A stretch of DNA of 53,076 bases, from positions 1 to 53,076 of IMG/VR virus record IMGVR_UViG_3300048065_000485; one strand, 5' to 3'. Below the pieces are notes generated by a model. That model saw nothing but the letters and a program-made list of their open reading frames with translations. It was not told the origin of the DNA and made no database searches. The translations under genes were made by a program, and so were the position numbers. Below are positions 1 to 6,554 of the stretch, one piece after another; the first letter of the stretch is position 1, and every line of letters begins with the position of its first letter. The stretch is from a virus.

Positions 1-2
1 GT

Positions 3-830
3 TATATCTTATTGGGTATGTTTTTATTAATACCTATGTCAGCAAATGCAGATGATAACGAAGTATTTTTAGGTAACATAAGTGGTGACAATTTAGAACT
101 AGATATACTACAAGCAGGTACTGATAATACAGTCACAGGTATAACAGAGTCAAGTCAATTTACAGGAGACGACAATACCTTACATATTATGCAAATAGGT
201 ACTGGAAATTTGTTTGAAGGTAATTGGACTAGTGGCGGCCTTAATACTTTAAAAGTATTCCAAGGTGGTGGCGGTAATGATAATTTTGTTAGGTTAACAG
301 GGTTTGGAACAAACAATACTGGACTTGTACTACAAGGTATGCACTCGGACGGAACTATTGACGCAGATGAAACAGGCTCCCACGAAGCATATTGGACAGT
401 AACAGGCGACTACAATGAGTTTTCCAGTTTTCAAACAGACACTAACCGAGGCAATGGAAGTGGAGATAGTCATCACTTAGCACATATAATTGATGGTGAC
501 TACAATGATGTTTGGCATAGGCAAAGAGGCAAAGCAGGACACGACGGTTTTATAGAAATCACAGGCGATTACAACGATGTAATTTTAGACCAAAAAGGCA
601 GTGGTGGTAAAAAATGGGCAGATGTCGTTTTAGATGGCAATGGACATAATATTGATATAAATCAACGTGGTACAAATTATGCATCAGCGGCAGTTGATTT
701 AACATTTGGTACAGGTGCTTACACATTTGATTTATCACAGAATGTCTCATCAGCAACAGCAACATACTCACTTACCGGTATATGTAATAACTCAGGAGGC
801 TGTTCAGTTACAGTGAATCAGAATAACTAA
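3..830 (+). CDS. Curlin-repeat secreted protein (CsgA/CsgB-like), 5' partial
   Basis: The reading frame is open to the left edge, so the true start lies upstream. The visible N-terminus is a hydrophobic stretch ending in SANA before DDNE, which looks like the second half of a signal peptide with cleavage after ANA. The mature part holds about nine degenerate repeats with spacing G-x-x-N-x(3-5)-Q-x-G, for example DNTLHIMQIGTGN and GDYNDVILDQKGSG, and ends in VTVNQNN. This Asn/Gln/Gly periodicity is the hallmark of curlin amyloid subunits (CsgA/CsgB), which are exported by CsgG. The likely role is an extracellular or outer-membrane fibre made during infection. No CsgG is visible, but it could lie upstream. 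Curli-type genes have been reported in pelagimyophages as far as I recall. The next gene starts in a TAATG overlap, so they are co-transcribed. Confidence 0.72.
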   Translation, partial: YILLGMFLLIPMSANADDNEVFLGNISGDNLELDILQAGTDNTVTGITESSQFTGDDNTLHIMQIGTGNLFEGNWTSGGLNTLKVFQGGGGNDNFVRLTGFGTNNTGLVLQGMHSDGTIDADETGSHEAYWTVTGDYNEFSSFQTDTNRGNGSGDSHHLAHIIDGDYNDVWHRQRGKAGHDGFIEITGDYNDVILDQKGSGGKKWADVVLDGNGHNIDINQRGTNYASAAVDLTFGTGAYTFDLSQNVSSATATYSLTGICNNSGGCSVTVNQNN

Positions 831-1144
831 TGCAAAGTTTAGACAGTTTAGGAAATCCAATACCCATTGAAGTAGACTATTTTGAATGCCCTGAAACTAT
901 GGTGTGTCTTACTGAAGAGACATTTAATGAAATGCTGGAACCATACGATATGGAATACAGCACAGAAACACTTGCACTTGAACCCAAAGGCGATGCAGAA
1001 GCAGTATTAGACTTCACAACTACATTATTATTTTTAGATTTTTGGACTATTGCCTATCTGGCAATACCTCTCACTATATTTGCAGTATATGGATTAAGTA
1101 TATATGCAGGCTTTAAATGGATTCAAACTAAAATAAGCAAATAA
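830..1144 (+). CDS. Small membrane protein, unknown function
   Basis: A 104-residue protein whose start overlaps the curlin-like gene's stop in TAATG, implying translational coupling. The first ~55 residues are acidic and soluble-looking, with two cysteines (ECPETMVC). Residues ~60-98 form one long or two short hydrophobic segments, followed by a basic end (KWIQTKISK), so a membrane anchor with the positive end in the cytoplasm is likely. I do not recognise the family. Position suggests an accessory to the secreted curlin-like protein, but that is inference only. Confidence 0.6.
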   Translation: MQSLDSLGNPIPIEVDYFECPETMVCLTEETFNEMLEPYDMEYSTETLALEPKGDAEAVLDFTTTLLFLDFWTIAYLAIPLTIFAVYGLSIYAGFKWIQTKISK

Positions 1145-1148
1145 TTAG

Positions 1149-1177
1149 TTGACACGCCGCAGTTTTTTTGCTATAAT
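1149..1177 (+). promoter_or_regulatory. Sigma70-type promoter
   Basis: TTGACA (1149-1154), 17-bp spacer, TATAAT (1172-1177): a perfect consensus. Predicted +1 is near 1184, only about 5 nt before the ATG at 1189, so the transcript would have almost no leader. Confidence 0.85.
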
Positions 1178-1188
1178 ATTTTTGAACT

Positions 1189-1377
1189 ATGAAACATATG
1201 ATCAAATGGCTGAAGATAACAGCCGGTATAAACTTATATCTATCCGTTATAATGACGTTTGTGTTTTTAACACTACTGTTTGCAATAGTATCCGACTATA
1301 ATTTAACTAATGCAGACGAATATGTTAGGTTCTTAATAAAAGAAGAAATGCAAAAAGACCCTAATGGAAATAACTAA
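1189..1377 (+). CDS. Small single-span membrane protein
   Basis: 62 residues with a basic N-terminus (MKHMIKWLK), one hydrophobic span at about residues 12-35, and a charged C-terminus. It lies directly behind a perfect sigma70 promoter and overlaps the next gene by 14 bp. A second ATG four codons in could also start it. Family not recognised. Being first behind a strong host-type promoter suggests early expression. Confidence 0.6.
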   Translation: MKHMIKWLKITAGINLYLSVIMTFVFLTLLFAIVSDYNLTNADEYVRFLIKEEMQKDPNGNN

Positions 1378-1666
1378 TTACACAAACAGTCTTAAGATTT
1401 ATTTTCTTGCTTTTGTAAGTGTACACATAATTGCATTCGGTGTGTTCTTCCCATTAATAGCATTTTTAATATTTTGTATATTAATGCCTTTTCTTTGGAT
1501 TACTACAATCTATATGATAATGTATAATTATTGCAGACAAGAAGGTATAGACTGGCCCTATACAGAAGGTAACCCAGTTTTACTAGATGTACATTTAACT
1601 CCATTCTATTACTTAAATGATTACGACCCATTTATAGATTACTTTGATTATGACCCACGTTACTAA
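1364..1666 (+). CDS. Membrane protein, paralogue of the next gene
   Basis: 100 residues. The N-terminus TNYTNSLKIYFLAFVSVH leads into two hydrophobic segments (about residues 12-35 and 38-62), then a Tyr/Asp-rich tail (YYLNDYDPFIDYFDYDPRY). It shares a clear N-terminal pattern with the following gene (TN/TKYTNSL..Y..A.ASVH..A.G..YP), so the two arose by tandem duplication. It overlaps both neighbours (14 bp and 23 bp). Function unknown; a holin-like or envelope role is possible but not shown. Confidence 0.6.
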   Translation: MEITNYTNSLKIYFLAFVSVHIIAFGVFFPLIAFLIFCILMPFLWITTIYMIMYNYCRQEGIDWPYTEGNPVLLDVHLTPFYYLNDYDPFIDYFDYDPRY

Positions 1667-1964
1667 GTACACAAACAGTTTGAGAAACTATGCTATTGCT
1701 GTAGCAAGTGTTCACGCAGTAGCATTAGGTTGGTTATATCCAAATGTACTAATGCTTATAGTTGTTCCACCAATAATATTCTATTTGCTTTTCTTATATT
1801 GCGAATTAATGTATGAAATTGACGAAGGAACTAGATTAAGATTACTAAAAGCAATTCGTGAAGCAGACGACCCAATCACAAAAGATGTACTAACTTGGGA
1901 ACTGATATTACACGAAGAACATACTATATTTGGAAACAATTCAAATGATAGGTTAGGTTTTTAA
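1644..1964 (+). CDS. Membrane protein, paralogue of the preceding gene
   Basis: 106 residues, starting inside the 3' end of its paralogue. It repeats the TKYTNSLRNYAIAVASVH N-terminus, has two hydrophobic segments (about 14-32 and 34-55), and then a different, charged C-terminal half rich in Glu/Asp/Arg. The tails have diverged completely, so the membrane domain is the conserved unit. A second start, ATGACC, lies two codons in. Function unknown. Confidence 0.6.
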   Translation: MIMTHVTKYTNSLRNYAIAVASVHAVALGWLYPNVLMLIVVPPIIFYLLFLYCELMYEIDEGTRLRLLKAIREADDPITKDVLTWELILHEEHTIFGNNSNDRLGF

Positions 1965-1970
1965 TTTAAT

Positions 1971-1978
1971 GATAAATA
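1971..1978 (+). promoter_or_regulatory. Late promoter box GATAAATA
   Basis: T4-type late box upstream of the lipoprotein gene. Predicted +1 near 1984 gives a leader of about 48 nt containing a hairpin and an AAGGAG ribosome site. Confidence 0.6.
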
Positions 1979-1983
1979 TATTA

Positions 1984-2011
1984 TGTTATAATAACAGATT
2001 GTTTTATAACA
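1984..2011 (+). other. Inverted repeat at the 5' end of the lipoprotein mRNA
   Basis: TGTTATAA (1984-1991) pairs with TTATAACA (2004-2011) around a 12-nt loop. The hairpin would start at the predicted transcript 5' end and could protect the mRNA or affect initiation. Confidence 0.45.
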
Positions 2012-2031
2012 CTTATATATAAGGAGAAAAT

Positions 2032-2355
2032 ATGAACAATTTAAAAAATGCGTTCTTAGGTATATTCTTTGTAATGTTTGCTCAAGGTTGTGCTACAGTT
2101 GGTACCGTAATCGATGGCGGACAAAAACTAGCCACAGATACACTTGATACTGTAACAGGTACAGCAAGTGGTATCGTTGGTTCAGTTGCAAATGATGTCG
2201 GTAGTGTAGTTCAAACTACAGCAGAAGTTGGAGTTGGATTAGTCCAAACTGCGGCTGATACCGGTGCAGGATTAGTACAAGTTGTTGCTGACGAAGTCAA
2301 CAATCAAACTGATGCTTTACAAGAAGAAGAACCAAAAGAAGAGCCAAAAAAGTAA
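2032..2355 (+). CDS. Putative lipoprotein with 11-residue helical repeats
   Basis: 107 residues. A short basic start and hydrophobic stretch lead to a lipobox-like FAQGC at ~16-20; the -3 residue is Ala, so it is not ideal. Residues ~55-90 hold three 11-residue repeats of the form VGSVVQTTAEV / GVGLVQTAADT / GAGLVQVVADE, an amphipathic-helix pattern seen in lipid-binding repeat proteins. The end is Glu/Lys-rich. AAGGAG precedes the ATG by 6 nt. The gene ends A AAA AAG TAA, a canonical -1 slippery site at the stop codon, and the -1 frame stays open for 71 more codons, so a longer product is likely. Probable location: inner face of the outer membrane. Confidence 0.7.
   Translation: MNNLKNAFLGIFFVMFAQGCATVGTVIDGGQKLATDTLDTVTGTASGIVGSVANDVGSVVQTTAEVGVGLVQTAADTGAGLVQVVADEVNNQTDALQEEEPKEEPKK
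2346..2352 (+). promoter_or_regulatory. Candidate -1 ribosomal frameshift site (A AAA AAG)
   Basis: The heptamer lies in the required phase (cc[A AAA AAG] TAA) with the stop immediately after. A purine-rich AGAAGAG sits just upstream and could act as a stimulatory Shine-Dalgarno element. The -1 frame is open from 2313 to 2567. No strong downstream stem was seen. Confidence 0.55.
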
Positions 2356-2567
2356 CTAGCTCATTCTTTAAACCTTTTAAGTTTTTAAAACAGAACGAAA
2401 AACAAAAAGGTATAGACTCACCCTCGAAAGAGAGTGAGCAGGTAACTGAAGAGGATATTAAAGAACTTATATTGCAAAATAAAGTTCTAAAAGAGTTATT
2501 GAAAGATAAACTTTTAGAAGATGCAATTAAAGAATATTGCTCCAAGGTACCTGAAGACTGTGAATAG
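2352..2567 (+). CDS. Frameshift extension of the lipoprotein (charged coiled-coil tail)
   Basis: The -1 frame after the slippery heptamer encodes 71 residues: a basic/aromatic start (VTSSFFKPFKFLK), then a Glu/Lys/Leu-rich helix (EEDIKELILQNKVLKELLKD), ending CSKVPEDCE before TAG. There is no ATG or GTG in this frame and only two internal TTG codons, so frameshifting is the simplest way to express it. The amino-acid make-up looks coding. Its stop is overlapped by the GTG of the next gene (2560), as expected for a real translated unit. It would add a helical arm to the lipoprotein. The alternative is a degraded separate gene. Confidence 0.5.
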   Translation, partial: VTSSFFKPFKFLKQNEKQKGIDSPSKESEQVTEEDIKELILQNKVLKELLKDKLLEDAIKEYCSKVPEDCE

Positions 2568-3072
2568 ATTACTTTTCATCATAACATTAACATTTCCTCT
2601 GTTTTTAACGGCAGAGGAAATTGTTCTTAGTCCATCATACTTACCGGAAGGTAGTGTATTGGACCTTACCTATAATCCCCCACTAGATCCTTATTACTGT
2701 GATAATAATCCTGAACTTTGTAAAGTAATAGAAACTAGTGACATTCCAAAGTTTGATATGACTCCACGTGCTACTAATGGACAATGGATAGCATTTTGGA
2801 CGTTTCAGTTATTAGATGTATATTCAACATCACGAGCATTAAAGTACGATTGTGTAACAGAAATAAATCCGTTGTTTACAGAATCGCCTAGTGATGCTAG
2901 ATTGGTACTTACAAAAACACTTTTACTGGTACCTGGCTTAATGTACAACGATTACTGGAAAGAAGTCACACCTAACGAACTTAATGACACTAATATGGTG
3001 TACTCAATAGTTGTTGCAAATAACTTTAGATTACTTAACAAAGCCAAGCAGTATTGCAATAAAATACGATAA
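2560..3072 (+). CDS. Signal-peptide membrane protein with DVYST/EINPLF motif
   Basis: I prefer the GTG at 2560 over the ATG at 2521: it gives a clean signal peptide (NRLLFIITLTFPLFLTAEE), has AAGG upstream, and overlaps the frameshift extension by only 8 bp. About 170 residues. The mature part has paired cysteines (YYCDNNPELC) and the block FWTFQLLDVYSTSRALKYDC then EINPLF. That D..ST..AL...E.NPL pattern recurs in small polytopic membrane proteins of the DUF5658 type (from memory). A hydrophobic segment covers ~114-130. Function unknown; by position, part of the envelope block. A late box overlaps its stop codon. Confidence 0.6.
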   Translation: MNRLLFIITLTFPLFLTAEEIVLSPSYLPEGSVLDLTYNPPLDPYYCDNNPELCKVIETSDIPKFDMTPRATNGQWIAFWTFQLLDVYSTSRALKYDCVTEINPLFTESPSDARLVLTKTLLLVPGLMYNDYWKEVTPNELNDTNMVYSIVVANNFRLLNKAKQYCNKIR

Positions 3073-3075
3073 ATA
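3068..3075 (+). promoter_or_regulatory. Late promoter box GATAAATA, leaderless start
   Basis: Exactly 5 nt (ttgat) separate the box from the ATG at 3081, so T4 spacing puts +1 on the A of ATG. The box contains the TAA stop of the upstream gene (3070-3072). Confidence 0.7.
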
Positions 3076-3080
3076 TTGAT

Positions 3081-5150
3081 ATGAAATGGTTATACAGCGG
3101 GTACGCAGTAGCAGTATCTATAGCATTGTTACTCGCATTAAGGGTATTCGATCCTACGCCTTTACAAAGCCTACGTGGTCAAGTATTTGACAGTTACCAA
3201 CAATTAGATGAAGTAGTACAAAGTGATGACGTTGTATTAATAAACATTGGCGAAAAAAGTTTAGCAAAATACGGACAGTATCCTTTCCCTAGACAATACT
3301 ATGCTCAAATGGTAGTAGACGTTGCTATGAAAAATGGCGGTGTTATGGGTTGGACAATAATGTTTCCAGAAGCAGATAGGTTTCAGGGAGATGAAAGTTT
3401 TGCAGGTATGATGAATCAGAACGTTATGAATGTTCCTGGTGCAAGAAAGAATCCTGTAAACTATAATGTATTAAGCCAAACACCAAGTGTAAAGGGTATA
3501 AAGTCAACAGGACCACATATAGGCACAGGCACAATAGGGCCTGTTCCAGCAAAAGATTATTTGCTTACTTGGCCCAACTTAGTTACTAATGTAGACAAGT
3601 TAGAATCAGCAAGTAATGGTAAAGGAGTAAATGCTTCAGCACCACAACCAGATAATCAAACAAGAACATATCCATTAGCAATTACAGTAGGTGATAAAAT
3701 ATATCCTAGTTTTGCTGTAGAAATGTTAAGGGTAAAAACAGGCAAACCTAGTTACATAATTAAAACATCAGAAATAGGAATACAGGAAGTTGCTGTTCCC
3801 CCATTTGACCCGATAGTAACGCAACCAAACGGAACAGCATATATAAGATTTAATAATGAATTTACTGAAATTGAATATGAGGGTGCAGAAAGCATTCCAG
3901 ACTTAGCAGGTAAATTTGTTATAGTAGGTGTTACAGCAGAAGGTATTGCTAACCCTGTGCCTACACCTAAAGGAAACTTATATCCTCAACAGATACAAGC
4001 ACACATGCTACAGAACTTTATAGATGGTAGTAATATAACAAGGAGTCAGTTAAGTGCTGTCATAGAGCTTCTAGTAGGGTTACTGACTATGGTTCTTGTT
4101 GCTTTAGCAGTATATAGATTACCATTGCTTTTAACAGCACCTATGGCTTTAGCAGTATTAGGTGGTATAGCATACTTTAGTGTTTACAAATATACTAGTA
4201 GTTTGGTATTATTAGATGCAACTTTCCCTGTATTAAGTGGATTTTTAGTATTTACACAGGCGGCATTTAATAACTTTTACAAGCAGTTTAAATTACGTGA
4301 ACAAATTAAGAAACAATTCGAACATTACCTTGCTCCAGCAATGGTTAAAAAATTACAGAAAGATCCAAGTTTATTACGTTTAGGTGGAGATACAAAAACA
4401 ATGACATATCTATTTTCAGATATTAGAGGTTTCACACCGATATCAGAACAGTTTAAAACAGATCCACAAGGTTTAGGTAAACTTATAAACAGATATATGA
4501 CACCAATGACTGACCTCGTTATGCAGAAAGAGGGAACAATAGACAAATACATAGGTGATGCCTTAATGGCAATTTGGGGAGCACCACTTGATATAGAAAA
4601 TCATGCTCAGTTGGCAATAGAAACAGCACAAGAAATGGAAGTAGAATTAGCAAAATTAAACAAAGAACTAAAAGCAGACGGACTTATGGAGTTAGGTGTT
4701 GGTATAGGCATAAACACAGGTGATGCAGTAGTAGGTAACATGGGCTCAGATCAACGATTCGATTATACAGTATTAGGCGATAGTGTAAATTTAGCGGCAC
4801 GTTTAGAAGCACAAACAAAAGAGTATGGTGTATTCTTTATGTTTACTGAACACACTCTTAAGGAAATTACAGCACCTGAAAATTTAGTGATGTTAGATAA
4901 AATTGCTGTAAAAGGACAAACAGCACCAGTTACAATTTATACTATTTTAAAAGATCATAAAGAAGCAAGAGTTATTAACAGAATGGTAGATGCATATCAA
5001 AACAGAGAATGGAGTACAGTTGCACATCAAATAGAAATTATTAATCAGCATAACTGGAATTCTGTATTAGCAGAATTATATGGTCAAAGAATTAAACAGC
5101 CTATGCCTAAAGGCGAATGGGACGGAGTTGAACGTAAAACAACTAAATAG
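3081..5150 (+). CDS. CHASE2-domain class III adenylate cyclase
   Basis: 689 residues. An N-terminal membrane anchor (~6-22) precedes a periplasmic CHASE2 sensor domain (~25-320, with the typical VVLINIGEKSLAKYGQYPFPR start), three membrane spans (~325-410), and a C-terminal class III cyclase domain (~440-625). Catalytic residues look complete: metal aspartates D447 (FSDIRGFT) and D493 (KYIGDALMAIWG), substrate-determining K490 and T563 (FDYTVLGD), and transition-state N570 and R574 (NLAARLE). The Lys/Thr pair fits a class IIIb adenylate rather than guanylate cyclase. It should convert ATP to cAMP at the inner membrane in response to a periplasmic signal. A late box 5 nt before the ATG predicts late, leaderless expression. 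Such a gene is very unusual in a phage. Confidence 0.92.
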   Translation: MKWLYSGYAVAVSIALLLALRVFDPTPLQSLRGQVFDSYQQLDEVVQSDDVVLINIGEKSLAKYGQYPFPRQYYAQMVVDVAMKNGGVMGWTIMFPEADRFQGDESFAGMMNQNVMNVPGARKNPVNYNVLSQTPSVKGIKSTGPHIGTGTIGPVPAKDYLLTWPNLVTNVDKLESASNGKGVNASAPQPDNQTRTYPLAITVGDKIYPSFAVEMLRVKTGKPSYIIKTSEIGIQEVAVPPFDPIVTQPNGTAYIRFNNEFTEIEYEGAESIPDLAGKFVIVGVTAEGIANPVPTPKGNLYPQQIQAHMLQNFIDGSNITRSQLSAVIELLVGLLTMVLVALAVYRLPLLLTAPMALAVLGGIAYFSVYKYTSSLVLLDATFPVLSGFLVFTQAAFNNFYKQFKLREQIKKQFEHYLAPAMVKKLQKDPSLLRLGGDTKTMTYLFSDIRGFTPISEQFKTDPQGLGKLINRYMTPMTDLVMQKEGTIDKYIGDALMAIWGAPLDIENHAQLAIETAQEMEVELAKLNKELKADGLMELGVGIGINTGDAVVGNMGSDQRFDYTVLGDSVNLAARLEAQTKEYGVFFMFTEHTLKEITAPENLVMLDKIAVKGQTAPVTIYTILKDHKEARVINRMVDAYQNREWSTVAHQIEIINQHNWNSVLAELYGQRIKQPMPKGEWDGVERKTTK
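5142..5149 (+). promoter_or_regulatory. Late promoter box ACTAAATA, leaderless start
   Basis: TAAATA followed by gtagt and the ATG at 5155 (5-nt gap). The box overlaps the cyclase stop codon TAG at 5148-5150. Confidence 0.55.
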
Positions 5151-5154
5151 TAGT

Positions 5155-5481
5155 ATGAAAAACTTTTTACACAACATAGTACAGAAAGGCAAATCTGCTT
5201 TAATATGGTTAGGCCAATTGGCTTATAAAATCTATAAAGCAATAGTTAAATTTATTTTTAAACTCCTTTACGAAGAATACGAATTGACAGTTTGGTATCT
5301 TAAAGACTCAGTCAGAGATAAAGACGGTAACATAACAACTACAAGATCACATAAAAGATATCTTTTAAAGAAAATTTCTAAGAAAACTCCTAAACATATC
5401 AAAGGAAAAGATATGGAAGGAAGAGCATTTGAAATTAGAACTGTAGAACCTTTTGATTATCAGATAAGAAAAATTTATTAA
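5155..5481 (+). CDS. Small basic protein with amphipathic N-terminus, unknown
   Basis: The start at 5155 is chosen because a late box sits exactly 5 nt upstream; the upstream in-frame ATG at 5080 lies inside the cyclase gene. 108 residues. Residues 1-45 are a hydrophobic/basic helix (WLGQLAYKIYKAIVKFIFKLLYEEY) and the rest is very Lys/Arg-rich with a possible beta segment. It may bind membrane or nucleic acid. Convergent with the next gene; the two abut with no gap and no terminator is visible. Family not recognised. Confidence 0.6.
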   Translation: MKNFLHNIVQKGKSALIWLGQLAYKIYKAIVKFIFKLLYEEYELTVWYLKDSVRDKDGNITTTRSHKRYLLKKISKKTPKHIKGKDMEGRAFEIRTVEPFDYQIRKIY

Positions 5482-6114
5482 TTATTCGTCTGGAGACCAA
5501 TCTTTTAAATTTCTAAAAAACATATAATAGTGTCTAAAATCTTTCAGTTGTTGTTTAGCATGGAATAGTTCTAAAGGCACACCTTCTCCATGATTAACTA
5601 ATGGGAAATAATATCTTTTAATTATTCTTTCTAAATTTCTTACATCTTTACCTAATGCATCTAGTATAATATTGTTGTATTCATAATCAGTTACCAAGTC
5701 TACTAACCAATAATGAAAAGGATGTTCTGGATTAAATCTTCTTATAACTTCTCTAGATTGATAATACATTGCTCTTACAGGATTCATGCCTGGTCTGTAT
5801 AGATTCATTATTTCCTTAAACCTAAAACTTTCATGTTCTGTAGCCTTATGATTAACAAATCTAGCATAATCATTTTTCATTGCTTTTTTTAGGGATTCGA
5901 AATTTTCTCCAATATTCTGGTGATACTCTTTATAGAGTTTATCAAATATTTTTTGGTATTTTGTCGGTAACTTCTCGTAGTATACATCTTGAATTTCTTG
6001 TAATTCAATAGCACCCTCTAATAATGTATGTGGAATAGTTGTAGTTCGTTGGAACTTGTCGAGTTCTGTAGTTATCCGCAAAACAACAAAATCGATAATT
6101 TCGCCTTTGCTCAT
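5482..6114 (-). CDS. Conserved-looking helical protein, unknown
   Basis: 210 residues, no signal peptide or membrane span, rich in Tyr, His, Arg and Glu, predicted largely helical (FDKLYKEYHQNIGENFESLK). No domain recognised. The start is supported by a late box 5 nt upstream on the minus strand, overlapping the stop codon of the Nudix gene. Its place at the end of the gp14-gp15-Nudix late block suggests a virion or assembly role, but that is inference. Confidence 0.65.
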   Translation of the reverse strand: MSKGEIIDFVVLRITTELDKFQRTTTIPHTLLEGAIELQEIQDVYYEKLPTKYQKIFDKLYKEYHQNIGENFESLKKAMKNDYARFVNHKATEHESFRFKEIMNLYRPGMNPVRAMYYQSREVIRRFNPEHPFHYWLVDLVTDYEYNNIILDALGKDVRNLERIIKRYYFPLVNHGEGVPLELFHAKQQLKDFRHYYMFFRNLKDWSPDE

Positions 6115-6119
6115 ACTTA

Positions 6120-6127
6120 TATTTATT
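6120..6127 (-). promoter_or_regulatory. Late promoter box AATAAATA, leaderless start
   Basis: On the minus strand the box is followed by taagt and the ATG at 6114 (5-nt gap). It spans the Nudix gene's stop codon. Confidence 0.6.
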
Positions 6128-6554
6128 CAGAATGAATTTTTAATATAGTATGCAGTTTTTCTGTACCTTTGTTATAAGATAATGTAACTTTGGCACCATT
6201 ATGTAGAGGTTTTGGCCACTGCCCAATATTGACCCAGGCATAACCGGCACTTTCACCATTTATTTTTGGGGGCATAAATTCTTCTTCTACTACATATACA
6301 AAACTATAGTAATAAAATTTTTTATCTTTGCTTTGGTAGACATCTAAAGGATTTAATTTTTGCAGTTCTGGAACGAACCCTATCTCTTCTTCAAGTTCTC
6401 GTTGTATACATTCGTAAGGAGTTTCTCCCCTTTCAATTATACCTCCCCAAAATCCCCAGGTATGATTGAATCGTTTGTTGCCTTCTCGTAATTGCAACAT
6501 ACATCTTCCTGTGTCTTTGGCAAGGAATAAAACTCCTGCCGCCGTTGTGTTCAT
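6123..6554 (-). CDS. Nudix hydrolase
   Basis: 143 residues with a perfect Nudix box, G-x5-E-x7-REUxEExGU, at residues 38-60 (G38, E44, R52-E53, E56-E57, G59). The TWGFWGG run just before it resembles the GDP-mannose/NADH-type proteins seen in T4-like phages. It should cleave a nucleoside diphosphate linked to another moiety; the substrate cannot be read from sequence. The start overlaps the stop of gp15 by one base, so it is translated from the same minus-strand late mRNA. Confidence 0.9.
   Translation of the reverse strand: MNTTAAGVLFLAKDTGRCMLQLREGNKRFNHTWGFWGGIIERGETPYECIQRELEEEIGFVPELQKLNPLDVYQSKDKKFYYYSFVYVVEEEFMPPKINGESAGYAWVNIGQWPKPLHNGAKVTLSYNKGTEKLHTILKIHSE

Noticed and set aside
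1988-1993. TATAAT before the lipoprotein gene as a sigma70 -10 element
   Set aside because: No -35 hexamer at a suitable distance; the GATAAATA late box and hairpin explain this stretch better.
2521-2559. ATG at 2521 as the start of the signal-peptide protein
   Set aside because: It would put 13 polar residues before the signal peptide and deepen the overlap with the open -1 frame; GTG 2560 gives a standard signal peptide.
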